64,000 bases of DNA. Origin: Ryuthela nishihirai (taxonomy: Eukaryota > Arthropoda > Arachnida > Araneae > Heptathelidae). The stretch's first letter is position 1, and every line of letters begins with the position of its first letter. Where the stretch lies: contig JAWZYU010000001.1 in NCBI GenBank assembly GCA_038380435.1, positions 12,814,001 to 12,878,000 on the forward strand, in the 5' to 3' direction. The position numbers and the translations under genes were made by a program. This document shows positions 34,920 through 44,633 of the stretch, in pieces. Under the pieces are notes generated by a model, which saw nothing but the letters and a program-made list of their open reading frames with translations, did no database searches and was not told the origin of the DNA.

Positions 34920-36344
34920 GGAATATTAATTTATTTTTATATATTTTGATCTCGCAGGTAGTTCGGAAATATTCTTGCTGAAGGCAGCATAGTTTATTTT
35001 TGGCGGAGATGGAAGATTGAATTCAATGCAGATAAAATATTTGTTTATTTTGATTTAAATCTCCCTCCTCCACCAGAGTTCGACTCCTCTACCCAATGTT
35101 AATTACTGATAATAGAAAAATATAAGAATTAGAAACTGCTTATTAAATCTCATTTTTCGAATCTAATCATATTAATCTTTAAAGCTTTTTTCAGCAACAG
35201 TTTTTTTTTTTGCATGGCTCCTTTGTAATTTTTTATGGGGGGGGAATTTTTTCAGAGTGGAGTAAAACTTGTTTTTTTTTTCGGAGAATGGGAAAGCAAA
35301 TCGATTCTTCAAAATATAAATATTTCACTCAAGTCTTTCCTTAATCAGAGCAGTTGCGGAAACAGTAATCATGCATGTTAACGTGAGCAAATGAGGATGT
35401 CCGAAAATAGAACGCAAAAAATGGGATACTTATTTTTTAAAAATATATGTAAAAATGCTTTCTTATATTAATAAATATAAATGATATGCTTCCGAAAACA
35501 AAGGAAACGTAAAGGGAAAATTCAATACTACATTTTGTAAGAAAATAATATTACTGTTTAGCACATTTGTGATATTAATCATTAATTTATTTTTCGATCA
35601 AGTTTACCAGAAGAGAGGTAATTGCCCTCTCCTCCCTTCCAGCTCCCTCTGCCGACACCTATTGATAACACTTCATAGTTTCATTGCTGACTTTTCCGTT
35701 TGATCACGGAATTATTTAAAGCATAATTCACTCTTGACGAAATAAAAGTTCACTAGATATTGTTTCTTCCAAAAACTCAAAATAAAGTTCATAGTTCTGA
35801 TATTGCTTTAAATTTTACGTACTGTTTTCTGCTTAGCAAATATATTTTTGAAAGCCGTTTGATTTCATTTTATTTGTTTATTTTTTTGTCTCTTTTCGGC
35901 TTGCTTAGTTTGCAGCGTTGGCTGTCGAAGGAAAGTAAACATGGAAGTTAAGCCTTTTGTTCTGTTTTATTGCATGCCCTAGAGGTATGGCTCTCCCCGC
36001 TTACTGCTGCAGTACCCTGCAGGTTAGGGTGGGTTACAGAGAATGGTAATATGCATGCTGCTGACCACTGCAAAACACAGATATTCGGTCCATGCGCAGT
36101 GCCAACCAAAGTCGCACCTCCATTGTTTCTCGGAGCTGAAGGTCACATTCTCATCAACTGGTTGACAATCTGAAGGGTAGTTTCTAGAGATAAGATTCAG
36201 TTTAGTAAAATGGCTTTTCGACTCTAAAATTTTTCACTAAGAGCAAAAATTTGTTTCATTTCTCCAAACTGAATTCGATTTCCTAGGAAAATAATCAGTT
36301 TATGGAATGAAATGAAAATAAAAATAAATTATCTCCAAACATCT

Positions 36345-36440
36345 CCTTCTCAGAGAAGTCTGACAGGAAGCTGTCAGTATAATACGCTATAGAGAAAGTT
36401 TGTGAGGAAGGCGAGACCGCAGCAGAAAGACACATCTATA
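36345..36440 (-). mobile_element. SINE family 2 body fragment (paralogue of 9,118)
   Basis: The reverse-oriented body without its head, carried by segmental copy B. Confidence 0.7.
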
Positions 36441-36621
36441 CATAGGGTACGACTTTTTTAGGTTAAAAATAACTTCATTAGGGGGATAATTACCGGGAAA
36501 ATCTTTTCTTTTTTCAATTTGTGTTGAAATAAAAATAATTGAAATATTCGGACATTAGGTAATAATTTTATTATTGACATACGATAACTTGTGCATATCG
36601 ATTGTTTCTTCGGCGAGAGGG

Positions 36622-36990
36622 GCGACGGTGGCTTAGTCGATAGCCGCCAGGCTCGTAATCTTCAGTTCCCAGGTTCGAGCCCCAGCTGAACCAACTTTAA
36701 GATTTATCTTCGCAAAAACTTTCCCACACAGCCCACTCACTATCAGTAAGGGACACCGATGGCCTGGAAAGGCATCCATTCATCGGATGGGACGTTAAGC
36801 CGTGGCCCGTGTGCGGGAGAGTAATATCCTGTGCTCGTTTAAGAACACTGGATGGCCTTGACGGGATGCTACCATCTGTCTCCTCTGTCCAATGTGTCCC
36901 CTTCCCCGACCTTCTTGAGCCCTAGGGGTACTTGTTACCACGTCATTTAGCCTGCTGTGTGCAAAAAAAGTGCCGCTCAGAGATAAAACA
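36622..36990 (+). mobile_element. SINE family 1, near full length
   Basis: The tRNA-like head has an A-box-like 'TGGCTTAGTCGATAG' and B-box-like 'GGTTCGAGCCCC'. The body ('AGTAAGGGACACCGATGGCC', 'GATGGGACGTTAAGCCGTGG', 'GGATGGCCTTGACGGGATG') and a tail ('GTCATTTAGCCTGCTGTGTG', 'GCCGCTCAGAGATAAAAC') follow. The tRNA-like part is a SINE head, not a tRNA gene: no acceptor-stem pairing was evident. Confidence 0.8.
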
Positions 36991-38151
36991 GACGAGTTCT
37001 TTGGCAAAATTATTTCCGGCAGGCGGTGACAGATTTTTTGGTTAGCTAAACGATCGCTCTACATCACATCTGTTGCAAAGTATGCAGTGCTAATGCCACC
37101 TTGCTTACTTGAGGATATCAATCCGAAATTTAAGAATATTCAAATCATAGTTTTTGGTGGAAGATAAAAAAAATAGCTGAAAATACTGAAATAATCAAGT
37201 CATCGTCCACGTCGATGAATTATCTGAATAGTTGCATATAATCAATCACATGCATTTTTATTATGTACAGATTTACTAAATTAGTCTAGATCAGATCGCC
37301 TTTCTCCAGAAGTCCGTAACAGATGTAAGAAGGTTTCTATTAATTGCACCGATCCATTTAGAAAACAGAACCTCTTTGACTAAGTTTGTTCTCATAACAA
37401 TTTTACAAATAGAAAATTCAAACAAATCAGTATACTAAGTGAATCTTTTGTTTTTTATATGAAAAAAGCAACAATATATTATTATGAACTGCGCATCATT
37501 TTATTTGTTGCGTTTAACCTGAGATTTTTATCTGTTTTTACGGGATGGGAAGGGGGGATGAAAACCGGGTGAAATCGGGTTAAACCTAAAAACTCATACA
37601 CTATGTGTACAGAGAACCCAAGACCAGTGATCAAACAAGCTAGACTCTCTGCCATTCCAGGATGAAAGCCCTGTTTCAATTCTGTTTCCTCATAACTTTA
37701 AATCTTGTACAGTGTTTGGATACAAAAATATTTAAAGACCTGAAAGGATCCTGAATGACAATGTGCAGAATGACAATGTTTCATATTTACTTAGACTGTA
37801 AAGATTAACTTGGATGATAAATACTTTGTGAATTATATATAATATACTAAATCGGCCAGAACCGAAGCAACGAGTACTAATGAATTTTTTCGATGGATGG
37901 GGATTTAGGATAAGGTATAGAAATGAGGGAGTGCCAAGGGCCATGAATTCTGATAAAGACCATTTACAGGAAAGAAACAGAGAAGAAACGGGTAAGGGGA
38001 CAGCCCATGCGTAAGGTAGTAGCTAGGTCAACTTGTCCCAACCTATGACCAGGGACCGCGGAAAAGATAATGATTTATTTTAAATAACAAAGTGCTAGTT
38101 ATTTGGTTCCAATTTTTGATATTTTAAGACATACAATTAGAAATTAATTGC

Positions 38152-38310
38152 GCCCTTGTCTACTGATCAAAAGGATCTGGGTTCGAGTCCCGTGTGAGTT
38201 ACGGATGTTTATGTTGTTTTTCTGCTGAGGTCCCGCTATCCTTACAGACCCTTCTACTATGGCTTTATACACTGACAGGATTCTGTGTCAAGCAACTGTT
38301 TGAGGGAATA
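38152..38310 (+). mobile_element. SINE family 2 copy
   Basis: Head end 'TCTGGGTTCGAGTCCCGTG', then body 'CTGCTGAGGTCCCGCTATCC', 'CTTCTACTATGGC' and a shortened tail 'CAAGCAACTGTTTGAGGG'. Confidence 0.75.
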
Positions 38311-38866
38311 TTTAATTTTTACAAAAGAATTCATAGCATATCTCTAGCATATAGCCAGGAAGTATTTACCGGAAAAATGGTTTGCAAAACTTTTAAAAAG
38401 TGGTGGAACTGAAAAAATATAGATATAGATGCTTAATTTTAATTCCGATAAAACATATAATTTCACGTAATATAATAATAAATGGTTTTAAAGCAAATTA
38501 ATACACAGAACAGTTAACTTTTATAAATTCAATCTTTATCTGATATTATTATATAATCATCGTAAAATTTCGGGTGGGGGGAGAGGGGGTCTTATTTTCC
38601 TAACAGCAAAGTTGGGGTAGTTAGTTCCTATACTGCACGACTGGCATGTTTGGAGCTCTGCTATAAACAAATTATTAAATGAAAAATAATTTTTTGTGAC
38701 AAGATAGTAAGAAACTTAACGTCTTTTATTCTAGATCAAAGGTTCTGAAGTGAGGCTACTAATAATTGAAATAACCAAAGAAATTAATGATACTTTTTAT
38801 TTATGATACAAGTTCGCCATCAAAAGAACAAATTAAAATAAGCGCATTAATAAAATAAAAATAAAT

Positions 38867-39072
38867 ACCTCCTCAAGCAGCTGCTTGTCACAGAGGTCAG
38901 ACAGGAGCCTGTTAGTTTAATACACCATAATAGAGGGATCTGTGAGGATGGCGGACCCTCAACAGATTTTTTGCCAACAGCACGCGGTGTTCCCAAGTGG
39001 TCACCCTCCCAGGTACCGAACGCGCCCAAAGCTGCTTAACTTCGGTGATCGGATGAGAACCGGTGTTTTCAG
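38867..39072 (-). mobile_element. SINE family 2 body with 5S rRNA head (copy B)
   Basis: On the minus strand, 39,070-38,973 follows 5S rRNA from about base 21 to its 3' end: 'CACCGGTTCTCATCCGATCA', 'CCGAAGTTAAGCAGC', 'GGGTGACCACTTGGGAACAC' and 'CGCGTGCTGTTGGC'. A short A run leads into the SINE family 2 body. The first 20 bases of 5S rRNA are missing. The internal promoter region of 5S RNA is recognisable, which is how 5S-headed SINEs are transcribed by RNA polymerase III. It is not a functional rRNA gene. Confidence 0.75.
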
Positions 39073-39444
39073 AATCAAATTTATAGCATTTGTTATTTTA
39101 TTATGAAAATACTTACTTCAACCAAAGCCGTATTATTAAGTGTATTGGCCTACACAGTACATAACTATTTGATGAGGGGATTGAATTATGGATTAAAAGA
39201 AAAAAAAAATGTAAGCTTTTATTTTTTCAATTTCTTTTCCCATTTGAGTTTACCTTACAATTTTATTTGTTTTACTCTTAATGCTGCTACAGCTCATTTG
39301 ATGTCGCGCTGTAATGCGACAACGAGAAAATATCTCCTGTTAACTACTATTCTAGATGATGATGTATCAGTTTGGATATTAGGTGGTTTGACTAATAAAA
39401 TAATGATGTGGATACAAGATGGAGACATCAGTATTGTTTAGCCG

Positions 39445-39960
39445 CTATGGGACCCCCCACGCACTGTGCTTTCCCCCTATGACATCACTGATCACGCCCC
39501 TTATTAATATTCATAATTAATAATTCATATTTAATAATTAATTACAAATTAATTACTCCCCCTTGTTAAAAACCCCCCTTTTATTAAAAATTCCTCCCCT
39601 TTTATCCCCTGGCTCCATCTAGTGCATAGGTTGAGTACTATTTTTATTAAAAAACCCTATTTTAGCTATAATTTTCCAATTTTTGACTCCCCCTCATTAA
39701 AAACCCCCCGTATCAAAAGTTCCCTCCCTTTTAACTCCCTGGCGCCATCTGGTGTATAGGCTGAGTACTATTTTTAGAAAAACCCTCTATTTTAGTCGTA
39801 ATTTTTCCCAGATACCCTCCTCATTGAAAAAAACCCTTATCAAAAGCTTCCCTCATTAAATCACCCCTTTATTAAAAACCCCTCCCCTTCATTAAAAGCC
39901 CCCTTAGTAGTTTATTCACAACCGGAGGACCCCCTTTGCACAGTGCTTTCCCCCCTATGT
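39445..39960. repeat. Repeated C-rich leader of the cassette
   Basis: Two 120-bp units share 'CATCTAGTGCATAGGTTGAG'-type sequence, with GAGTACTATTTT at 39,633 and 39,753. They sit among CCCC-TTATTAAAAA words. A further direct repeat, 'GCACTGTGCTTTCCCCCTAT' near 39,460 and 'GCACAGTGCTTTCCCCCCTA' near 39,938, brackets the block. No gene. Such a block could be a terminal or control region of a mobile or viral element. Confidence 0.6.
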
Positions 39961-40080
39961 CGCAATCGACCGGAAATTGGCCCGTGTTGGTCCATGTTGC
40001 CTTCTGAACTTTGACCTCTATGTCGCAATCGACCGGAAATTGACCCCTATGTCACAATCGACCGGAAATTGACTCGTAAT
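39957..40080. repeat. ATCGACCGGAAATTG repeats
   Basis: Three direct copies of 'TATGTCGCAATCGACCGGAA' type at about 39,957, 40,019 and 40,047 (the last with CACAATCG). They lie directly upstream of the first cassette promoter, so could be transcription-factor or replication-protein sites. That function is inference. Confidence 0.8.
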
Positions 40081-40123
40081 TTTCCAACAAGCTTGAAAAA
40101 CCCCAAGGTCACGGTTCTGGATG

Positions 40124-40130
40124 TATATAA
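40124..40130 (+). promoter_or_regulatory. TATA box of first cassette gene
   Basis: TATATAA, 41-47 bases before the ATG at 40,171. This implies a transcription start about 15-20 bases before the ATG. Confidence 0.6.
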
Positions 40131-40170
40131 CCGCTGAAAAAGATTTGACATTTATTCTGAGCCATACGTT

Positions 40171-40518
40171 ATGGACGACGACGACAACTTGGATTTTGGG
40201 CATAATTGGACGAGTGATGTAGACTCCGGCTACGAGAGCGATCCACAACACTTTCGAACGTGCATTCGTCAATTGCTATGTCGACTTGTGATTGTGCCGC
40301 CTCCTCCACCACCACCTCCGGCCGTCACTATTAAGATGCTGCCGCGACCTGGGCTTGGTGGTCCTGTGCTACAGGCTGTTGTCGTGGAGGACACTACGCC
40401 GACACCACTTACAAGACTACGTGGACCTCTGGTGATGAAGCCGCCCGAAACCTGGCCCCCGGGACTACCACAGAACGTCATTCAGGCTCTGAGGCGTAAA
40501 CGACAGAGACGTCTGTAG
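40171..40518 (+). CDS. Acidic/proline-rich/basic small protein
   Basis: 115 residues, not recognised. It has an acidic N-terminus (MDDDD, then 'DVDSGYESD'), eight prolines in a row near residue 43 and a Pro/Thr-rich middle. It ends in a strongly basic tail (RRKRQRRL), which resembles a nuclear localisation signal. There are no Cys clusters or membrane segment. It is the first gene of the GC-richer cassette, with its own TATA box; the next gene begins 54 bases later. The acidic patch plus nuclear tail would suit a small regulatory protein, which is inference. Confidence 0.6.
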   Translation: MDDDDNLDFGHNWTSDVDSGYESDPQHFRTCIRQLLCRLVIVPPPPPPPPAVTIKMLPRPGLGGPVLQAVVVEDTTPTPLTRLRGPLVMKPPETWPPGLPQNVIQALRRKRQRRL

Positions 40519-40572
40519 CCTGTGTGAAGACGTCAAGTGTTTTTGTCTCTAGATACTCGAACTAGTGCAACC

Positions 40573-41069
40573 ATGCAAAATATCTGTATGGTTCTAGATC
40601 TCGACGGTTTCCGCGTAAATGGTCGTTTCCTAGTGCGCGAACTCGGATATGCAACTCTGAATGGGAAATGTGGTGTCTACCATTTCAATCTTCGGCATCA
40701 CCAGCCTTTGTCGGTAAAAGACAGAAGGACAGCGAACTACGTATCTAAACATGTGCTAGGCCTACCCTTTGTCCTCTGCCTCGTGAAAAGGTGTGGTCGT
40801 TAGATCACGTTCCTAACATCGTGAAATATGCTTACAAACTTGCACGTACTGAAGAAGCTACTGTGGTGGGTTACAAAGGAGGTACTGTGGAAAGAAATCT
40901 CTTGGAACAATTAAATCTGCCCAGTGTTAATCTCGAACTTTACGGCTGTCCCAAATATTGTGATCTCCCAAAAGTTTCCGAGTTCGAGTGCGGATATCAC
41001 ACCGGAGAGGACGTCCACTGCTCTTTAGCCGAAACAGTTGCTTTCTTCAGATGGATCGATCGTCGTTGA
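40573..41069 (+). pseudogene. Exonuclease-like (DEDD-type) protein, frameshifted
   Basis: Two overlapping frames, 40,573-40,803 and about 40,750-41,069, together form about 165 codons of one protein. A single frameshift near 40,760-40,790 separates them. The first piece starts with 'VLDLDGF', a D-x-D on a predicted strand. The second has 'VVGYKGG' and ends 'VHCSLAETVAFFRWID'. The order D-x-D, then a hydrophobic-G motif, then H-x-SL matches DEDD-type 3'-5' exonuclease folds; it also resembles uncharacterised proteins I recall from arthropod mobile elements. Cys/His residues near the C-terminus (GCPKYC, CGYH) may bind metal. Catalytic activity is doubtful. An acceptor-like TTTTTGTCTCTAG at about 40,542-40,554 leaves splicing possible. 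Confidence 0.5.
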
Positions 41070-41141
41070 GAACATGTCCCAACAAACACTCGCTTATCAG
41101 ATCGTTCCTGATTGGTCGTCCCAGGTGGCGCGGTTCTCTAG

Positions 41142-41148
41142 TTAAATA
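41142..41148 (+). promoter_or_regulatory. TATA-like box of the tandem PC4-like gene
   Basis: TTAAATA lies 33-39 bases before the ATG at 41,181. The spacing is like that of the other cassette genes. Confidence 0.5.
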
Positions 41149-41180
41149 GGGAGCGAGTGCTGTGTGCCACATTGTTCACG

Positions 41181-41975
41181 ATGCAGCCTAGCATTCCAGA
41201 TGCGTGGTGTCTCGGTGAAGATGTTTACGTTGTACCTACACTGTTCAAAAATAAGTTTTCTGTGCACGTACGCCGCTACAAGAAATATGAAAATGGCGAA
41301 CTCATCTACCCTACACCTGCGGGGGTTAGCCTCTCCATACCTGAATGGGATGCTTTGTGTGCCACGGTCCCCCACATAGAGGATCAAGTGAAAATCCGCC
41401 CCGATCAACAGACATGGTATGTGACGCATGGTTTACGTGCCTACATGTATCGAACTGTGGATGGTGAATGCTATGTCGACTTCATCAAAGAATCCGCCGC
41501 CCAAAGAACTCTACAGTTCTGTGTTGTGAGACGTTGTATAACACTGAATGCTTCGCAGTGGTTCACGCTGACTATCCATGTAGACGAAATGATGCGCATT
41601 GTGCATAGCGTGTGCGGGACCCCCAAAGATCACCAACTCCGTACAGCTATTATGGAACATTCAGAATCCGTTCGCACTTTCCTGCTGGGGCCTGTTTTCG
41701 ACGCCCCCGATTGTGTTTACCCACTGTTGGTGAATATTTTTCAGCAAGAACTTTTGCGTGTGATACCATTAGATGGACTACAACCCGAAGAAAAAACACC
41801 GACTATCGTAGGGTGGTCTGGTGACCTGGACATTAACGCTCTAGCACAGGTATTTGTGGATACGGCCTGGAAACGAGGTCTGTTGAATTTTGTAGATTCT
41901 GGTTTTGTTTGCACTCTAAAATATAACGCTATTGTCGACAAGGCAAAAAATGAAATGTATAAGTTAAATAAATAA
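41181..41975 (+). CDS. Tandem PC4-like domain protein
   Basis: 264 residues and intact. The ATG at 41,181 is preferred over the upstream GTG because of the TATA-like box. Residues about 26-60 have the PC4 (p15) pattern: a basic strand 'VHVRRY', a turn, then 'PTPAGVSLSIPEWDAL'. Residues about 105-140 repeat it in degenerate form ('CVVRRCITLNASQWFTL'), suggesting two PC4-like folds. PC4 binds single-stranded DNA and aids RNA polymerase II transcription, so a DNA-binding role is likely, though the partner is unknown. The C-terminal half (150-264) is not recognised. AATAAA overlaps the stop codon. It sits between the exonuclease-like and membrane-anchored genes, all on one strand. Confidence 0.65.
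   Translation: MQPSIPDAWCLGEDVYVVPTLFKNKFSVHVRRYKKYENGELIYPTPAGVSLSIPEWDALCATVPHIEDQVKIRPDQQTWYVTHGLRAYMYRTVDGECYVDFIKESAAQRTLQFCVVRRCITLNASQWFTLTIHVDEMMRIVHSVCGTPKDHQLRTAIMEHSESVRTFLLGPVFDAPDCVYPLLVNIFQQELLRVIPLDGLQPEEKTPTIVGWSGDLDINALAQVFVDTAWKRGLLNFVDSGFVCTLKYNAIVDKAKNEMYKLNK
41967..41972 (+). terminator. Poly(A) signal overlapping the stop
   Basis: AATAAA forms the last two sense codons of the tandem PC4-like gene, directly before TAA. A GT-rich stretch (TGTGTCTGTC) follows at about 41,992, as expected downstream of a cleavage site. Confidence 0.55.
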
Positions 41976-41984
41976 TTGTAACCT

Positions 41985-41991
41985 TATATAA
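41985..41991 (+). promoter_or_regulatory. TATA box of the membrane-anchored PC4-like gene
   Basis: TATATAA, 40-46 bases before the ATG at 42,031. It has the same sequence and nearly the same spacing as at 40,124. Confidence 0.6.
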
Positions 41992-42030
41992 TGTGTCTGT
42001 CTTTTCATCCTGTGTCATTTTAGTCCTGGT

Positions 42031-42487
42031 ATGGATAGGAGAAAGAAGGTGTTAGCTAGTGTGGGTAGTGTAATCGTGACAGTGTTAACGATAGCAGTGC
42101 TTGTATTAGAACTTGTAGCTCCTAGTAAAAATATTCAGTGTGGGGAGTCAAAAGCCTTAGACGGCGTATACAAAATTCGCGCGTGTAACTTAACAGTGGA
42201 CATCAGACAGTATATAGGAGACGTCCCTACAGTGACGGGTGTTACACTTTCACTACATCACATTCACTACATCATTGCCACCAAACCTATTAGATATGCT
42301 GCTCAATTTCAGTAACCTAAGACGCCAGTATACCGTCTCGAGTCCAGTATGTAGAAATGGACACTGCAAAACAACAGACCTAGGAGGCTTGCCTCCCTGG
42401 TCTGTCTGTTGGAGAGTGCCACACAGGAATACCAAAGGTGGAATGAGAAAATTCTTCCGCGCTTTGGCCTACCGGAGTGATATGTAA
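42031..42487 (+). pseudogene. Membrane-anchored PC4-like protein, frameshifted
   Basis: The first frame (42,031-42,315, 94 codons) begins MDRRKK, then a hydrophobic helix at residues 7-29 (valine/leucine-rich), a signal-anchor pattern. A short Cys-containing region follows, then 'VDIRQY', a gap and 'GVTLSLHHIHYI', which matches the strand-turn-'GVTLSL' core of PC4-like domains. A frameshift near 42,280 moves the rest to another frame, ending at 42,487 with CRNGHC and a basic C-terminus. AATAAA overlaps the end. A PC4-like fold behind a membrane helix is odd for a DNA-binding module. The domain assignment is mine by pattern only. Confidence 0.5.
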
Positions 42488-42489
42488 TA

Positions 42490-43130
42490 AAATATTAAGA
42501 TCTGCATTTTTTTAACAATTCCAACAATTGCATCCACTGCGCCCAGAATGGAAGGGGGGACTGAGAGGCTCGCCCCCACTGAAAAATTTCTCTTATATAT
42601 CTAACAGCCAAAATAAATATGTCTGGTATCCTGTTATTGCATGTGAGCTTTCCATCCTCTGAGAATTTAATAACCCTGCCCCAATGATTGCATCATTCTT
42701 TCAATTTCCAATTCCAGGGAATTTGCTAAATGTGGAATACTGCAAAATTTAAACGACTATTGCAAAATATATATTCATGCTATAAATTTCGGTTTGACTG
42801 TGATGGTCTAAGGTCTCAGATTGAGATCGCTATGCATCCTTAATTAACCAGGGTGACCAGATTTACAGAATATGATTCGCCGACTTCTAAAAATTGTCTA
42901 AAGTATTGACTTTTTATTAAGATTTAAAATGGTCCGGGGACATATAAACATTCAATCTGAAGATTTAACTTTTGATGAGATTATATGTTAAAACATAACA
43001 CAACCATTTTCATTTAGAGCACATTTTATCCATAATTGCACATAATAATATCTTAATATCTAGTAAGTTAGCACAAAAATAAAACTTGAAAAACGTAGAT
43101 TAATTGAAAAAATCAGTGTTATTGTGCGCA
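42490..43130. other. Spacer between cassette and LINE
   Basis: AT-rich, with no gene or clear repeat. It may include the truncated 5' end of the LINE. Confidence 0.4.
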
Positions 43131-43158
43131 TTTTTCACATGAAGCAATTTTCTGTAAA

Positions 43159-43698
43159 ATGTTTTCATTTTCGCACATTTTGAGAAAGAACGGCGTCATC
43201 GTCGAATGTAGCACGCAGGGTGACATGGACTGCCTAAAAAAGGCAGTAGACAGCCATCACGTGCTGAAGGATGTACTAGAGGCCAAGTCAGCCAAGAGGC
43301 TAAGGCCAAAGTTCATAGTCTACGGAGTTGACAAGGACATCCGCCAAGATGACCTTCAGAGAGTCATCCAAACCCAGAATGGGCTAACTGAAAAACACGC
43401 GGATTTAACCCCGCTGTTCTCTTTAAAAGGACGAGGTGACAATACCGTCCACTGGGTTAAGGAAACCAACAGCGCCTCCCACAGAAAGGTAATTGAGGTA
43501 GGTAAGATAAATGTATGCGTGGGCAAGTACTCGTACAGGGAGTGCGAGAAGCCCAAGCCTAGGTGCATGGTATGCAAGTATGCCAATAAGGATCACGGAG
43601 CCAAGTATGACATTGGCCACAGTGAGATGGACAGTAGTTGTCCGTCGTATTGTAGAGAGTTGAAGTTGTTACAGAAGCGCACCGACTATGGGCAGTAG
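43159..43698 (+). pseudogene. LINE ORF1 (gag-like), C-terminal part
   Basis: About 180 codons. 'NGVIVECSTQGDMD' and 'PKFIVYGVD' match the nucleic-acid-binding C-terminal region of ORF1 proteins in R1/I/Jockey-type LINEs. A Cys/His-rich end (CEKPKPRCMVC, GH, C) follows where zinc knuckles normally sit. The N-terminal part is missing, so the LINE is 5'-truncated. It overlaps ORF2 by 11 bases, a usual arrangement. Confidence 0.7.
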
Positions 43699-44416
43699 GC
43701 TTCCAGGTGGTCGTAGGGCGAGTCTGAAATTTCTCCAGATAAATTTGAACAGGGCAAGGTCCACAATGGTCCAATTCAGCCAGGAGATAAAAGAAGAAGG
43801 AGTCGATGTTGCTCTAGTGCAAGAACCTTATTGCACAGAGAACTTCATTAGGGGGCTCCCTCTGACCAGCAGGCTATTTTGCATTAAAGGAGCTAAGCCG
43901 AAAGCTGGAGTTGTCGTTTCGAACTCCAAAGTGAATGCCATCCTGGCATATCACTCTGACACTATGGTGGTAGCGGAGATTGGCTATGGGAGACTAATAT
44001 TACATGCCATCTCTATCTATTGTCCTCAGAGTCATAACATCGAGGACTCACTGACTGAGTTGCAAAACGTCCTGGCTCGTGTGAATTCTAAGAACTTAGT
44101 GATAGGTGGTGACTTCAATGCGAACCACCCCTTGTGGGGATCAAATAGACAAGACATCAGAGGAGAAATGACTCTGGATTTTATCAACTCTGCTGATCTT
44201 ATTTTATTAAATGATTTGGATACACCAGCAACTTTTCATGGCCCTCGAGGTCAGAGCTGGATCGACCTGACCTTGACAACGCCTCGGATGTTTCCTCAGA
44301 TCCAGAATTGGTGCGTTAGCGACAAGGTCACTAACAGCGACCACAACTATATTGTGTTCCTTGTGGGTGGAACAACACCTCCCCCACATCAGTTTTGCGG
44401 TGGGCAGGACACCTGA
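43688..44416 (+). pseudogene. LINE ORF2 endonuclease domain
   Basis: Apurinic-type endonuclease domain with its catalytic motifs intact: 'QINLNRAR' (Asn), 'LVQEPY' (Glu), 'GGDFNANHPLWGS' (Asp, Asn), 'SWIDLT' (Asp) and 'SDHNYI' (His). In life it nicks target DNA for target-primed reverse transcription. The frame stops at 44,416 and the rest of ORF2 is in other frames. Confidence 0.85.
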
Positions 44417-44540
44417 CTGGTATAAACTCGCGCGTTGTGTTGCGCTGGATCTGGCGAAGATCCCAGCACGTCTCTAGTTTTGGTGATTGTCTAACTCTGA
44501 ATAAATCCTCAAAGATCTGAAGGAGTGTTTAAGTTCTGGA

Positions 44541-44624
44541 TGTGAGACAACCTTTGGGTTCAAGAGGCAACCCAGCACAGGCTGTGAGACAACCTTTGGG
44601 TTCAAGAGGCAACCCAGCACAGGC
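44541..44624 (+). repeat. Two 42-bp tandem units inside the LINE
   Basis: TGTGAGACAACCTTTGGGTT begins at 44,541 and at 44,583. The duplication lies just before 'PWWTPELS', the linker that precedes the reverse transcriptase. Confidence 0.85.
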
Positions 44625-44633
44625 TGTTGGTCG

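Larger units (their letters stand above)
30857..39436 (+). repeat. Segmental duplication, copy B
   Basis: Direct paralogue of 4,331-10,555 and the longer copy, because it keeps the DNA between two SINEs (36,990-38,150, no gene seen) and gained a 612-bp insertion at 34,308-34,919. It also contains an inverted duplication at 30,965-31,850. Overall similarity is high but with frequent substitutions and indels. Its right end abuts the virus-like cassette leader at about 39,440. Confidence 0.85.

Noticed and set aside
38973..39070. Functional 5S rRNA gene
   Set aside because: The first 20 bases are missing and it is fused to a SINE body; the copy at 10,118-10,211 is further degraded.
39103..39441. 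112-residue protein gene
   Set aside because: It lies in segmental duplication sequence just after a SINE, and the paralogous frame in copy A (10,250-10,555) is interrupted. No motif is recognised.
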